In this document: positions 46,745 through 55,686 of the stretch, one piece after another
Layout: every line of letters begins with the position of its first letter
How positions within the stretch are numbered: the first letter of the stretch is position 1
Assembly (NCBI RefSeq): GCF_011050365.1
Contig: NZ_DRFV01000008.1
Coordinates: 1 to 64,000 of the forward strand
Source of the DNA: Pseudohongiella sp.
Lineage (GTDB): Bacteria > Pseudomonadota > Gammaproteobacteria > Pseudomonadales > Pseudohongiellaceae
DNA length: 64,000 nucleotides
Direction: 5' to 3'
Position numbers and translations under genes: made by a program
The notes under the pieces: generated by a model
What the model was told of the DNA's origin: nothing
What the model saw: only the letters and a program-made list of their open reading frames with translations
Databases searched by the model: none

Positions 46745-47395
46745 ATGAAAAGATTGACTCAACTCACAGCAGGCCTGGTACTGGCATCAAGCGCACTGGT
46801 TGTATCCACCAGCGCATCAGCCGAAGTCTCCTACAACATCGGTTATGCATCTGAGTACTACTTCCGCGGTGTCTTGCAAAAGAACTCTTCTGCCAGCGCT
46901 GGTATCGACTATGAGTCCGAAGGATTCTACGCGGGCAGCTGGGCGGCAGACGTGGGTGATGGCCTGGAAGTCGATGGTTACTTCGGCTACGGCATCGAAA
47001 CGGAATCGGGTCTTTCTGCCAGTATCGGTTACACCGGCTACTTCTACACGGGTGAGTTCGACGACACCTATCAGGAAATCAACTTCGGTCTGGGTTATGG
47101 CATGTTCAGCCTGGGCTATTCCGTCGGTGAATGGGACGGTTTCGGCGCCAGCCAAGATTATGACTTCCTTGATCTGACCATCACTGGCGAGTCTGGCCTG
47201 TACGGCACAGTCGGCATGTGGGGCGACGAGTTTGACGGCGAATACCTGGAAGTGGGTTACGGCTTCAGCTTTGCCGACTTCGATATGGGTATTGCAGGCA
47301 TCATCAACAGCGAAGAGCTGTCTGACGAAGTGGGTTCAGGCGGCAGCCCAACCACTGGCGAAGCCATTGTGTTCTCAATCGGCAAATCCTGGTAA
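46745..47395 (+). CDS. TorF-family putative porin
   Basis: This 216-residue outer-membrane protein has a signal peptide (cleavage near ASAEV, about residue 23). The body has alternating beta strands of the Gcw_chp/TorF type (YNIGYASEYYFRG at the start, GSLGYS-like strands, a terminal aromatic in GKSW). The C-terminal Trp fits a BAM-recognised barrel. Family members are poorly characterised channel proteins. GGAG precedes the ATG at 46745; upstream in-frame codons are not conserved. A strong terminator follows. Confidence 0.88.
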   Translation: MKRLTQLTAGLVLASSALVVSTSASAEVSYNIGYASEYYFRGVLQKNSSASAGIDYESEGFYAGSWAADVGDGLEVDGYFGYGIETESGLSASIGYTGYFYTGEFDDTYQEINFGLGYGMFSLGYSVGEWDGFGASQDYDFLDLTITGESGLYGTVGMWGDEFDGEYLEVGYGFSFADFDMGIAGIINSEELSDEVGSGGSPTTGEAIVFSIGKSW

Positions 47396-47432
47396 GTTCT
47401 ATACAGGTCCACATCTGTATCAGACATAAAAA

Positions 47433-47455
47433 AGGCTCCTTCGGGAGCCTTTTTT
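47433..47455 (+). terminator. Rho-independent terminator after the TorF-type gene
   Basis: The stem AGGCTCC/GGAGCCT with a TTCG tetraloop is flanked by A-runs and followed by a T-tract. The whole is symmetrical and probably works in both directions. Confidence 0.93.
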
Positions 47456-47475
47456 ATTGGTTTGAAATGGGGGGG

Positions 47476-47525
47476 TAAAGGGGACAAAGGGATTTGCGTA
47501 GCAAATCTGACCTCAGTCCCCTTTA
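47476..47525. repeat. GGGGAC-type palindrome, copy 1 (nested)
   Basis: Outer arms TAAAGGGGAC (47476-47485) and GTCCCCTTTA (47516-47525) enclose an inner palindrome GATTTGC-GTA-GCAAATC (47491-47507). It shares its ends with the palindromes at 53185 and 54230. It lies between the convergent TorF and GLUG genes. Confidence 0.85.
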
Positions 47526-47540
47526 AACCCTTTAAAACCA

Positions 47541-50500
47541 TCAATAGAGGTAGATGGCCTGGCGGTCGCCGTTGGGATAGATCAACCAGTAGTCCCCGAC
47601 GCCATTGCCGCTGAGGTCGCCTGCGAAGGTGTAACGCATCGGACCGCCCGCTGGTTCGGCGCCTTCGCGCACCATCAGCTCAACACGCAGGCGCAGGGTG
47701 CCGGCGTCCTGCTCCACCGTGATCAGGCCCAGCTCATTGATGCTCACATCGCGCACATCATCACCCAGTTGCCACAGCAGGTCACTCAGCGCGTTCCAGT
47801 CTGCCGGCACCGCGATGATGTCCTGCTCCAGCAACGTGCCGTCGGCAGATTCAAACACCTGTGACATGCCCTGAACGTTACCGAGTCCGGGCATGGCGTG
47901 GAAATGCAGGCCTGGCGTGTCATGGCGGTAGGCAGGCACGGCCAGCAGGCCCGGACGTACGACGTAGTAAAGGTTCGGAACATCTTCCGAAGACACGCTC
48001 AGGGCAACAGTCTCCCCGGCACTGGCCTGAGTCTCCTGCTCCGCGGCACCCGTCGACGGTCCCGGTTCTCTCGCTACCAGCACACTGCCATCAGACGCCA
48101 GTTCCAGACCAATCTCATCATTGAGTACCCCCTCAAATTCATCGGCTGAAACAAGCATCGGCACCAACTCAATCCGCAACCCCTCCGGCGATGCAAACAA
48201 CACATGACCCTCGGCGGTCACCCGCACCTCTTCATCGCCATCATGACGCTGCACCGACACCGGCACCAGTGCTGCCCGTCCATCGTCCAGCATCAGAGAG
48301 AACTCCCCTTGTTGCGAATCAAAACCCGCCTCCGACAACTGCGCGCCGAAGTCCGGCAGATCCGTGATCAGGCTGGCCAGGGTCCGGTCGCCGGACGCCA
48401 GCACACTGGCGTTGAGATCCGGTACCGATACCGATTCATCACCATTCCAGCTCAGTTGCGGCAGGGTCTGTGCCAACTCCGTATTCTCCGGAATCTGCTG
48501 GACAGAGCTGAAACGCACCCCCTCACCCAGTTCAACACCCGGCTCAAGAACGGTGCCCACACCAATCACCACATGCGATAGTTGCGCGCCAGCGCTCACC
48601 GTAGCACCCACAATTCGGCCCGGCGCTGACGGCTGGCCACTCAGGTTCCCGGAAACAACACCGCCGCTAATGATTGCCGACGCACCCAGGGTTACATCAC
48701 CGGTGATTTCACCTGCGTTGTTCACCGTCCCGTTGATGACACCGCCGTCCAGCACGCCACCCGCCAGGATGGTGCTCACACCATTGAGTGTGGCACCCGT
48801 CACCATCCCGCCTACGGTGTTGCCAGAGACCGGTGGCGTCACCGGCGCTGGCGCTGGCGCCGACACACTGACCACTGAAGTCAAAGCCAACACCGTCGTG
48901 TTTTCGTCGGCGAATGCCGCGCCACCATCGTCCTGCAGCTCGATCAGCGTTATCTCGCGGCTGGCGTTCGCTGAAATGTCGCCATCGTGCCGATAGCGTA
49001 TTCCGTCCACCAGTGCATTCATGCCGGCACTATTCAGACTCGTCCCCGTCACACTCACTGTCGCAGTGGAACCCACAACAGAGACCGCAACAGTCAGACC
49101 GGTATCCGCCGTGGCGACAGAGTTACCGTCCTGCAACTCAACATCGCTGCCGTCAATAACAAGCCATTCATCCCCGGCTCCACCCAGATCACTCACGGTC
49201 AGGGTCAGCGATTGCAGCAACTGACCCGTACGCACCGTGGCGGCCGCATCAGCAAAGAGCTGAACAGCCGCGTCGCCTTCAACAAATTCAGGGTCCAGCG
49301 CTGTTACCAACAACGCCGGTGGTGCCAACTCTCCCGTATAGAAAGCATTCACCGAACTCCACTCACCAGCGACCGTGCCCGCATTTTTCGCTCGCACGCG
49401 CCAGTAATAAACTGTATCCGCATTCAGTGAAGGCATGTCGACTTGTGTCACGTTGCCGGCCACGTTCAGCGTGGTCTGCGTCGTCGTGAAGCTCTCGTTA
49501 TCAGCAATAGCCAGTTCATAGCTGTCAGCACTAATTGCTGCAGCCCAGGTAAATACCGGGTCGGCCGTCGTCACGGCCGCCTGGTCCGCGGGTGAATCAA
49601 GCACAGCAATGCCCGGCATGGAAACCGGAATATCCAGGTACGGGTAGCCAGCATTGACTTGTGAATCGAGACTCCAGATATTGGCAAAGTCCCAATTGCT
49701 GCTATAAGACGAACTTTGCTGCATTTGGGCCGTGATCCACCCTTCGCCTGCCGCACTTTCATCCATGTCGCTGGTAGCCGTGTCCCAGACACTGTCCAGG
49801 GTGTTAGGGTCGGATGCAAATATGCCACCTACCAATCCTCCGGCCCCGCCCGAACCTCCGCTCACCATTCCGGTTGAAAAACTGGTCTCGGTACTGGCGT
49901 TCTCAAAGTACTGCTCACCGATCAGTCCTCCCACGTCGCTGTCCCCGGTGACCGCTCCTCGCGCAAACGAGTCCACGATCAGAGCACCTTTGTAATTTTG
50001 GCCGACCAGACCGCCAATATCGTTGGCACCGGAAACGTCTCCGATGGCAAAACTTTCCCGAATGATTGTTCCGGATCCAAATTGATAGCCTACCAGCCCA
50101 CCGACCCGGCCAAAAGTGCTGCTGACCTGCACGTCCGCGCCACTGCGTCGAATCTTACTACCGTCCTGACTCCGGCCGACCAATCCGCCAACATTGTAAC
50201 CTTCGCTGCTTACCTGCCCCGAAGCCCATACGTCTTCTGCCACTGAATTTACAAATTTTCCGACGAATGCACCGACTTCATTTGAGCCGGTTACATTCAC
50301 ATCGGTGAGAAACAGGCTGCGTACTGCACCGCCACTGATCTCGCCAAACAGACCGACGCTAATACCAGTGCTGTTTATATTCAGTCCACTGATCGTGTGT
50401 CCGTTTCCGTCCAGCTCACCGGTAAAGGCGGCCGATTCGGATCCGATTGGCACCCAGTCCCCGGCTAACTCGCCCAGATCAATATCCGCCGTCAGTTCAA

Positions 50501-52004
50501 AATGATCCGAGAGATGTTCACGCATCAAATCAAGCTGCTCCGCGCTGGCTATCTGCCAGGGGTCGGCACTGCTGCCATCACCATCGGCAAATACCACCGC
50601 CGGTGTGGTAAACGTGGTGGTCTGCCACTGCCCGATGCTGTCACCAACAACCGCCCGCACGCGCCAATGGTACTCAGTGTCCTTTTCAAGCACCGGACCA
50701 TCCACACTGGCTGTGGCCAGGCCCGATTGCTCCAGCACAATATCGTTGAAACCCGCATCACGGGCCAACTGGAAGTCATAACTGACCAGATTTGACGTTG
50801 TACCCGTATTCCAGGTGAAGGTCTGCGGCAGTGCCGGTTCGGAAAGGTTACCTACGGGTGCCTGAATAGCCAGCGTCGCCCCGGCGGCCACATTCCAAAG
50901 TAGCACGGGGTAACCACCATTCAGGCTGCTATCCATGCCCCAGGTACTGTCGAAATTCCAGCCTGAAAAGATGCCGGATGCGGCCATGGTCCCGGCATCA
51001 GTCAACTCGTCAGTATCACTGCCGATGCCACCGTCACTGGTACTCTGCCCGCTTGTCACGGTATCCCAATAGCTATCCGTGATATCAGCGACAGTGCCAT
51101 CCGCAGAGCCAATAAGCCCGCCCTGCGTGTCAGTCGTCGCGGAGGTGGTCACCGGGCCTGTAGCATAACTGTTTTGCACAGTGGCGCCATTCCGGGTATA
51201 CCCCAACAGCCCGCCGATGTTGGACCCTCCCGATGTCACAGCCCCCCGGGCGAAGCTGTCCTGGATCTCTGAATTGTCGACGTCTCCTGAAAGGCCACCA
51301 ACATAGCTGTACGTCGCGTTTACATCACCCAGAGCAAAGCTACGCTTTATCACTGTGTCTGTACCCGAGCCAATCAGCCCCCCAGCGAAATTCCCACCTT
51401 GTACGCGAACATCTGCACCGCTATCACTTAGCGTGGAGCTTTGAACAATACCAATCAAACCACCGGCATAGTTCGACGCCAAGCCTCTCACCTCGACATC
51501 CCCACTGACATAGACATGAGACACTGTGGAACCCGCAGCCCCGCCGGCCAGAACCCCGACTTTGTTGACGCCATGGTCCGAGGTAACGATTTGCGCATCC
51601 GTCACATGTAGGTCACGAACCTCTGCGTCTCTCAGATAACCGAACAGACCCTGATCTGACGCATCCCTGTCAAAGTTGAGGTGCAGTCCATTGATGGCGT
51701 AGCCATTGCCATCCAACACTCCTCTGAAGCTGTCACTATACTCTGGGCCGATTGGGGCCCAGCTTGTCCCGTCAAGATCAATATCCGCAGTCAGTTCAAA
51801 ATGGACTGTGGAGTTGTTGAGGTAATTGCGCACCTCATTGAGCTGCTCCACCGTGGCGATTTCATAAGGCGAGCCAGAATCTCCGCTACCACCCGCAAAT
51901 TCAGCAGCATGGCTAAAACCCGACGCCGCCACCAGGGCGAGCACGGAGAAGAAACGGAACAGGGAAAGGGTGTAGTGACGAGACGGACAAAACGGGAAAA
52001 TCAC
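47541..52004 (-). CDS. Large secreted GLUG-repeat protein
   Basis: The 1487-residue protein has a signal peptide (cleavage near HAAEF, about 34). It then carries two matching modules, each a GLUG-repeat block with a fibronectin-III-like domain. Module 1 runs about 35-375 and 380-480, module 2 about 480-800 and 800-900. Each GLUG block begins with a DxDG(T)xWxPIG start and shows repeats such as VGGLVGR and IGGLLGY. A cadherin/DVSVS-like region (about 900-1060), a Gly-rich beta-helix-like stretch (about 1075-1190) and a C-terminal domain follow. It lacks LPXTG, a PEP-CTERM tail and an autotransporter barrel, so the secretion route is not clear. GTG start with AGGAG eleven bases before it. Probably surface adhesion or matrix. 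Confidence 0.85.
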   Translation of the reverse strand: MIFPFCPSRHYTLSLFRFFSVLALVAASGFSHAAEFAGGSGDSGSPYEIATVEQLNEVRNYLNNSTVHFELTADIDLDGTSWAPIGPEYSDSFRGVLDGNGYAINGLHLNFDRDASDQGLFGYLRDAEVRDLHVTDAQIVTSDHGVNKVGVLAGGAAGSTVSHVYVSGDVEVRGLASNYAGGLIGIVQSSTLSDSGADVRVQGGNFAGGLIGSGTDTVIKRSFALGDVNATYSYVGGLSGDVDNSEIQDSFARGAVTSGGSNIGGLLGYTRNGATVQNSYATGPVTTSATTDTQGGLIGSADGTVADITDSYWDTVTSGQSTSDGGIGSDTDELTDAGTMAASGIFSGWNFDSTWGMDSSLNGGYPVLLWNVAAGATLAIQAPVGNLSEPALPQTFTWNTGTTSNLVSYDFQLARDAGFNDIVLEQSGLATASVDGPVLEKDTEYHWRVRAVVGDSIGQWQTTTFTTPAVVFADGDGSSADPWQIASAEQLDLMREHLSDHFELTADIDLGELAGDWVPIGSESAAFTGELDGNGHTISGLNINSTGISVGLFGEISGGAVRSLFLTDVNVTGSNEVGAFVGKFVNSVAEDVWASGQVSSEGYNVGGLVGRSQDGSKIRRSGADVQVSSTFGRVGGLVGYQFGSGTIIRESFAIGDVSGANDIGGLVGQNYKGALIVDSFARGAVTGDSDVGGLIGEQYFENASTETSFSTGMVSGGSGGAGGLVGGIFASDPNTLDSVWDTATSDMDESAAGEGWITAQMQQSSSYSSNWDFANIWSLDSQVNAGYPYLDIPVSMPGIAVLDSPADQAAVTTADPVFTWAAAISADSYELAIADNESFTTTQTTLNVAGNVTQVDMPSLNADTVYYWRVRAKNAGTVAGEWSSVNAFYTGELAPPALLVTALDPEFVEGDAAVQLFADAAATVRTGQLLQSLTLTVSDLGGAGDEWLVIDGSDVELQDGNSVATADTGLTVAVSVVGSTATVSVTGTSLNSAGMNALVDGIRYRHDGDISANASREITLIELQDDGGAAFADENTTVLALTSVVSVSAPAPAPVTPPVSGNTVGGMVTGATLNGVSTILAGGVLDGGVINGTVNNAGEITGDVTLGASAIISGGVVSGNLSGQPSAPGRIVGATVSAGAQLSHVVIGVGTVLEPGVELGEGVRFSSVQQIPENTELAQTLPQLSWNGDESVSVPDLNASVLASGDRTLASLITDLPDFGAQLSEAGFDSQQGEFSLMLDDGRAALVPVSVQRHDGDEEVRVTAEGHVLFASPEGLRIELVPMLVSADEFEGVLNDEIGLELASDGSVLVAREPGPSTGAAEQETQASAGETVALSVSSEDVPNLYYVVRPGLLAVPAYRHDTPGLHFHAMPGLGNVQGMSQVFESADGTLLEQDIIAVPADWNALSDLLWQLGDDVRDVSINELGLITVEQDAGTLRLRVELMVREGAEPAGGPMRYTFAGDLSGNGVGDYWLIYPNGDRQAIYLY

Positions 52005-52089
52005 GGGGCAGATTACTCCTGAAACGATCGCTGATTCGGTAGCGATTACTTGATCTGCGGCGATTCTACAGAGGTACGGGGGGGGTGAC

Positions 52090-52121
52090 TTGACTCTACA
52101 GTGCAGGAAAATTGACTCTAC
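52090..52121 (+). promoter_or_regulatory. Direct repeat upstream of the AraC-type gene
   Basis: TTGACTCTAC occurs at 52090-52099 and again at 52112-52121, 22 bases apart (about two helical turns). AraC-family regulators usually bind direct repeats of this spacing, so it may be an operator for the adjacent regulator. A related ATTCTAC lies at 52063. Confidence 0.55.
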
Positions 52122-52147
52122 GCCTCAATAACAGCACACTTGGCACC

Positions 52148-53179
52148 ATGAACAGGATACGCCGGTCACAGTTCAGCACCGCAGAACTGCCACCACAGCA
52201 ACGCTTTGCCGACTGGCGCGACAGCATTGGTACGCTGTTCGATGTGCGCACCCACTCGATGCAGACCGACAGCGCTTTCAGAGCCACGCTGGACAATCTG
52301 TTGATCGATGGCCAGTTGATGCTGACACATTGCAGCACACTCGCCCAGCGCTTCGAACGCAGTGCCTACCGGGCCGCCTCGGACGGCCTGGAGCATTATC
52401 TGGTGCAGACTCACCTGAGCGGCGAGCAGCAGATCCGGCGTGGCAGGCGGCAAACCACTGTCAAACCCGGTAACCTGCTGATCATCGATCTGGCTGAAGA
52501 GCACGAAGCTGTGAGCACGGATTTCAGTCACCTCAGCCTGCTTGTGCCGCGCCCCTTGCTTGCCCCGCTACTGAACCACGCAAACAGTCAGCACGGGCGC
52601 GTGCTGCCCGCCGGGAACCCTCTGGTGACGCTTTTAGTCAATCACATAATCACCCTGGCAGACGTCGCGGAACGACTCGGGGACGATGACGCTCAGCAGT
52701 TGGTCACGCCCACCCTGCAATTGCTGGCCGGATCCCTCAACGGTGCGCCCGACAGTGTGCCGGAAGGCACGCAGGCCGTGCATAACAGCCTGTTCCTGCA
52801 GGCACGCCGGTATATCGCCAGCCGCCTGTATGGGCACATCAGTCTCGACGCGCTTTGCGCGCACCTCAAGTGCTCGCCGGCAACGCTATCCAGGGTGTTC
52901 CAGCCCCATCACGGAGTGCGCAGCTACATCCAGGAACAACGTCTGCGCAGCGCCGCGCGTCGCCTCGCCAGTCAGCGCGACGCCCACCTGCGAATCGTCG
53001 ACATTGCCTGCGAGTCCGGTTTCACCAGCGACGCGCACTTCAGCCGCGCCTTCCGCCGACGCTTTGGCCTGACCCCCTCCGACGCTCGCCATCTACGCCA
53101 CGACCCGCTGGCCAGCGACACGGACGGAGCGTCCAGGGAACGAGATTACGAGCGCTGGGTCGTAGACAGCCTGACCTGA
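52148..53179 (+). CDS. AraC-family transcriptional regulator
   Basis: This 343-residue regulator has an N-terminal AraC_binding_2-type ligand domain (about 1-215). A C-terminal pair of helix-turn-helix motifs follows (about 235-335), with the family signature DIACESGFTSDAHFSRAFRRRFGLTPSDAR. The inducer is unknown. ATG 52148 lacks a strong ribosome binding site; an in-frame TTG at 52112 falls inside the direct repeat and is less likely. It is divergent from the GLUG-protein gene across 143 bases and may control it. A GGGGAC-type palindrome follows five bases after the stop. Confidence 0.9.
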   Translation: MNRIRRSQFSTAELPPQQRFADWRDSIGTLFDVRTHSMQTDSAFRATLDNLLIDGQLMLTHCSTLAQRFERSAYRAASDGLEHYLVQTHLSGEQQIRRGRRQTTVKPGNLLIIDLAEEHEAVSTDFSHLSLLVPRPLLAPLLNHANSQHGRVLPAGNPLVTLLVNHIITLADVAERLGDDDAQQLVTPTLQLLAGSLNGAPDSVPEGTQAVHNSLFLQARRYIASRLYGHISLDALCAHLKCSPATLSRVFQPHHGVRSYIQEQRLRSAARRLASQRDAHLRIVDIACESGFTSDAHFSRAFRRRFGLTPSDARHLRHDPLASDTDGASRERDYERWVVDSLT

Positions 53180-53184
53180 GGGTT

Positions 53185-53223
53185 TAAAGGGGACGGAGGA
53201 ATTTAACTCCTCCGTCCCCTTTA
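53185..53223. repeat. GGGGAC-type palindrome, copy 2
   Basis: The 16-base arms at 53185-53200 and 53208-53223 are perfectly complementary around a 7-base loop, with ends TAAAGGGGAC and GTCCCCTTTA. It has the same arm and loop length as copy 3. It starts five bases after the AraC gene stop and may also terminate that transcript. Confidence 0.92.
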
Positions 53224-53300
53224 TGCGGGATTCGGGTAGATACCTCAACCGCAACAACCGCGCCTGTGTACTGTCATTTGTATTTTTCTCAATGGCGTGC

Positions 53301-54014
53301 TCAGCCGCCCAGAAACGGCAGGCTCAGCTTCGCCAGTGCATCGCGTGCCACCAGGAAACCAGCTATTCCGATGATCCAGCCCACAGTGGTTTCCCCATGC
53401 CGGGAGATCCAGGCATCCAGCTTCAGTAGCACCGGCTCCACCAGGCGCTGGCTGAAACGCCGCAGTGCCAGTAACAAAAGCGCTGGCACCACCATGACCA
53501 GGCAGTAGGCCGCCAGCAACCCGACAACTGCAGGTGCGGCAAGTTCAGTAGTGCTCAATATGGCCATGGCAGCCAGGTAGGGCAGCATGGTCGCCACTTC
53601 CGCCATGGCAGCGAGCAGTGCCATTGTCATCAGAAAACGGGAGGTGGCGTTTTCGCCGGAGGCCCGTTCCCGCCAGCGCGCGGCCCGGTCCGGTTTCCCC
53701 AGACGGCGGCTGCGCTTACTGTCGAACCGGAAGCTCAGCACAAACAGACCCACACCCAGAAGCAGTTGCGCCCAAACCACGATCGGGTTGCCGGTGAACC
53801 GGCCGAGCGCATCAAACAACGGCGCTGCGCCTAACATCAGCAAGATCCCGACCAGAAGATAAAACAGGGCGATCGTGGCCACGTAAAGCAATACCCGCAC
53901 TGGCTTGACGCCGCCGGGAGCCATCAGCAGCCAGATCGGTATGAAAAGGGTTCCGATACTGGTGCTGTCCAGCAGCGCCAGCCCGATCAGACTCAGGATA
54001 AGTGGTAGATCCAC
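53301..54014 (-). CDS. GAP-family (LysE-like) membrane protein
   Basis: The 237-residue protein has about six hydrophobic segments with a basic loop in the middle (about 95-120), and an N-terminal ALLDSTSIGTLFIPIWLL segment. This fits the GAP/Sap-like proteins of the LysE superfamily, first known from mycobacterial glycopeptidolipid export. Substrate in proteobacteria is unknown. It stands alone between palindrome copies 2 and 3. Confidence 0.78.
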   Translation of the reverse strand: MDLPLILSLIGLALLDSTSIGTLFIPIWLLMAPGGVKPVRVLLYVATIALFYLLVGILLMLGAAPLFDALGRFTGNPIVVWAQLLLGVGLFVLSFRFDSKRSRRLGKPDRAARWRERASGENATSRFLMTMALLAAMAEVATMLPYLAAMAILSTTELAAPAVVGLLAAYCLVMVVPALLLLALRRFSQRLVEPVLLKLDAWISRHGETTVGWIIGIAGFLVARDALAKLSLPFLGG

Positions 54015-54290
54015 GAGGGCAGTTCCATTTTGGGTCTGAAGAAGAGTTCCGAAAAGTTAGCACAAACGCGTCAAGTCAGTTTACTAAAACGCTGCGTAAA
54101 AACAATATCGGGCACAGGCCACAGGCCGGGGAGATCACTGAAGTGGATTACTGCGTTACCTTTGCCGACAGCTGCTGCCGACAACCAGGGCAGGTGATTT
54201 TTGTCGTGATGTATTTATACCTTTACGAGGGGGACAGAGAATATTTATAAAGAATATTCTCTGTCCCCTTTCTTGCAGTCTCTTTACGGA
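54015..54290. other. Intergenic region with palindrome copy 3
   Basis: This 276-base spacer separates the GAP-family gene start from the 3' end of the glutaryl-CoA dehydrogenase gene. It contains the third GGGGAC palindrome. An 82-codon open stretch (54002-54250) runs into the palindrome, has no ribosome binding site and is not called a gene. A short direct repeat ACAGGCC is also present. Confidence 0.45.
54230..54268. repeat. GGGGAC-type palindrome, copy 3
   Basis: GGGGACAGAGAATATT (54230-54245) and its exact complement AATATTCTCTGTCCCC (54253-54268) form a 16-bp stem with a 7-base loop. The right end continues as CCCCTTT as in copies 1 and 2; the left end lacks the matching AAA. The inner sequence differs from copy 2, so the shared ends are not due to recent duplication of the whole element. 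Confidence 0.92.
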
Positions 54291-55478
54291 TCAGAAGAAG
54301 GCTTGAATACCGGTTTGCGAACGTCCCAGAATCAACGCATGGATATCCTGCGTACCTTCATAGGTGTTCACTACTTCCAGGTTTTGCATGTGGCGCATCA
54401 CCGGGTATTCATCAGAAATACCATTGCCGCCCAGCATATCGCGTGCTTCACGTGCCACTTCTAATGCTTTCAGGCAGGAGTTACGCTTGAGCAGGGAGAT
54501 CAGCGGAATGCCCAGCTTGCCATCGTCTTTCAGACGGGTGGCCTGCAGACAACCCAGCAGCGCAAGGCTGATGTCGGTCTGCATTACCGCCAGTTTTTTC
54601 TGAATCAGCTGGTTCGCCGCCAGCGGGCGCTTGAACTGCTTGCGATCCATGGTGTAGCTCAGTGCTGTGTGCCAGCAGGTTTCGGCGGCGCCCAGCGCGC
54701 CCCAGGCAATGCCCAGACGAGCGGAGTTCAGACAGCTGAACGGACCTTTCAGGCCTTCCACATGCGGCAGCATGTTTTCTTCCGGCACAAACACATCTTC
54801 CATCACGATTTCACCGGTGATGGAGGCACGCAGGCCCAGCTTGCCTTCAATCTTGGGCGCAGACAGGCCTTTCATGCCTTTGTCCAGAATAAAGCCCTTG
54901 ATAATGCCGTCATCGTTTTTGGCCCAGACAATAAACACATCGGCGATCGGCGAGTTGGAGATCCAGTTCTTGGCGCCGTTCAGCGTGTAACCGCCATCAA
55001 CGCTGCGGGCACGGGTGACCATGCCGCTGGGGTCAGAACCGTGGTCAGGCTCGGTCAGACCGAAGCAGCCGATGTACTCGCCGCTGGCCAGTTTGGGCAG
55101 ATACTTCTGTTTCTGCTCTTCGCTACCGAAAGCGTGAATCGGATGCATGACCAGTGAGGACTGTACGCTGAACATGGAGCGGTAACCGGAGTCGACCGCT
55201 TCCACTTCCTTGGCGATCAGGCCGTAGCTGACATAGTTGGTGCCGGTGCAGCCGTAACCGTCCAGTGCCGGGCCCAGCAGACCCAGCTCACCCATTTCAC
55301 GGAAGATGGCCGGATCGGTGTTTTCATTGCGGTAGGCGTCACGCACGCGCGGCAACAGTTTTTCCTGGGCGTATTGTCTCGCGGTATCCCGGATCATGCG
55401 CTCTTCTTCAGTGAGCATGCTTTCCATCAAAAAGGGATCTTTCCAGTCAAAACTCGCGTTGTCTGGTTTTGCAGACAT
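54291..55478 (-). CDS. gcdH: Glutaryl-CoA dehydrogenase
   Basis: The 395-residue acyl-CoA dehydrogenase oxidises and decarboxylates glutaryl-CoA to crotonyl-CoA in lysine/tryptophan degradation. It has [18 protein letters not shown], the FAD segment [14 protein letters not shown], and the catalytic Glu in [14 protein letters not shown], all close to GCDH. AGGAG precedes ATG 55478. No matching CoA-transferase or LysR gene is adjacent, so the pathway context is not visible. Confidence 0.92.
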   Translation of the reverse strand: MSAKPDNASFDWKDPFLMESMLTEEERMIRDTARQYAQEKLLPRVRDAYRNENTDPAIFREMGELGLLGPALDGYGCTGTNYVSYGLIAKEVEAVDSGYRSMFSVQSSLVMHPIHAFGSEEQKQKYLPKLASGEYIGCFGLTEPDHGSDPSGMVTRARSVDGGYTLNGAKNWISNSPIADVFIVWAKNDDGIIKGFILDKGMKGLSAPKIEGKLGLRASITGEIVMEDVFVPEENMLPHVEGLKGPFSCLNSARLGIAWGALGAAETCWHTALSYTMDRKQFKRPLAANQLIQKKLAVMQTDISLALLGCLQATRLKDDGKLGIPLISLLKRNSCLKALEVAREARDMLGGNGISDEYPVMRHMQNLEVVNTYEGTQDIHALILGRSQTGIQAFF

Positions 55479-55521
55479 AATCAACTCCTACCTAGAACTT
55501 CAAAGAATGTTTGTGAACGGC

Positions 55522-55527
55522 ATTATA
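55522..55527 (-). promoter_or_regulatory. Probable -10 element for gcdH
   Basis: A perfect TATAAT on the minus strand lies 43 bases upstream of the gcdH ATG. The -35 region is poor (CCCAAA-like at 17 bases). Confidence 0.45.
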
Positions 55528-55686
55528 TACGCTCGGCGCGGAAATTTGGGGCACTGTTTGGGACACTGTGTGTACAGCCGCCCCCGCTACCGAGCAAAGG
55601 TTCGATATTTTATCAGCAAGACCTTCCGGTAAAAAGCGCTAATTTGCCCGTGTGTACGCACCCGGTTCCAGCTAGAATACGAGGTT

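Noticed and set aside
54002-54250. An 82-codon plus-strand open frame in the gap after the GAP-family gene
   Set aside because: It runs into palindrome copy 3, has no ribosome binding site and has no recognisable family.
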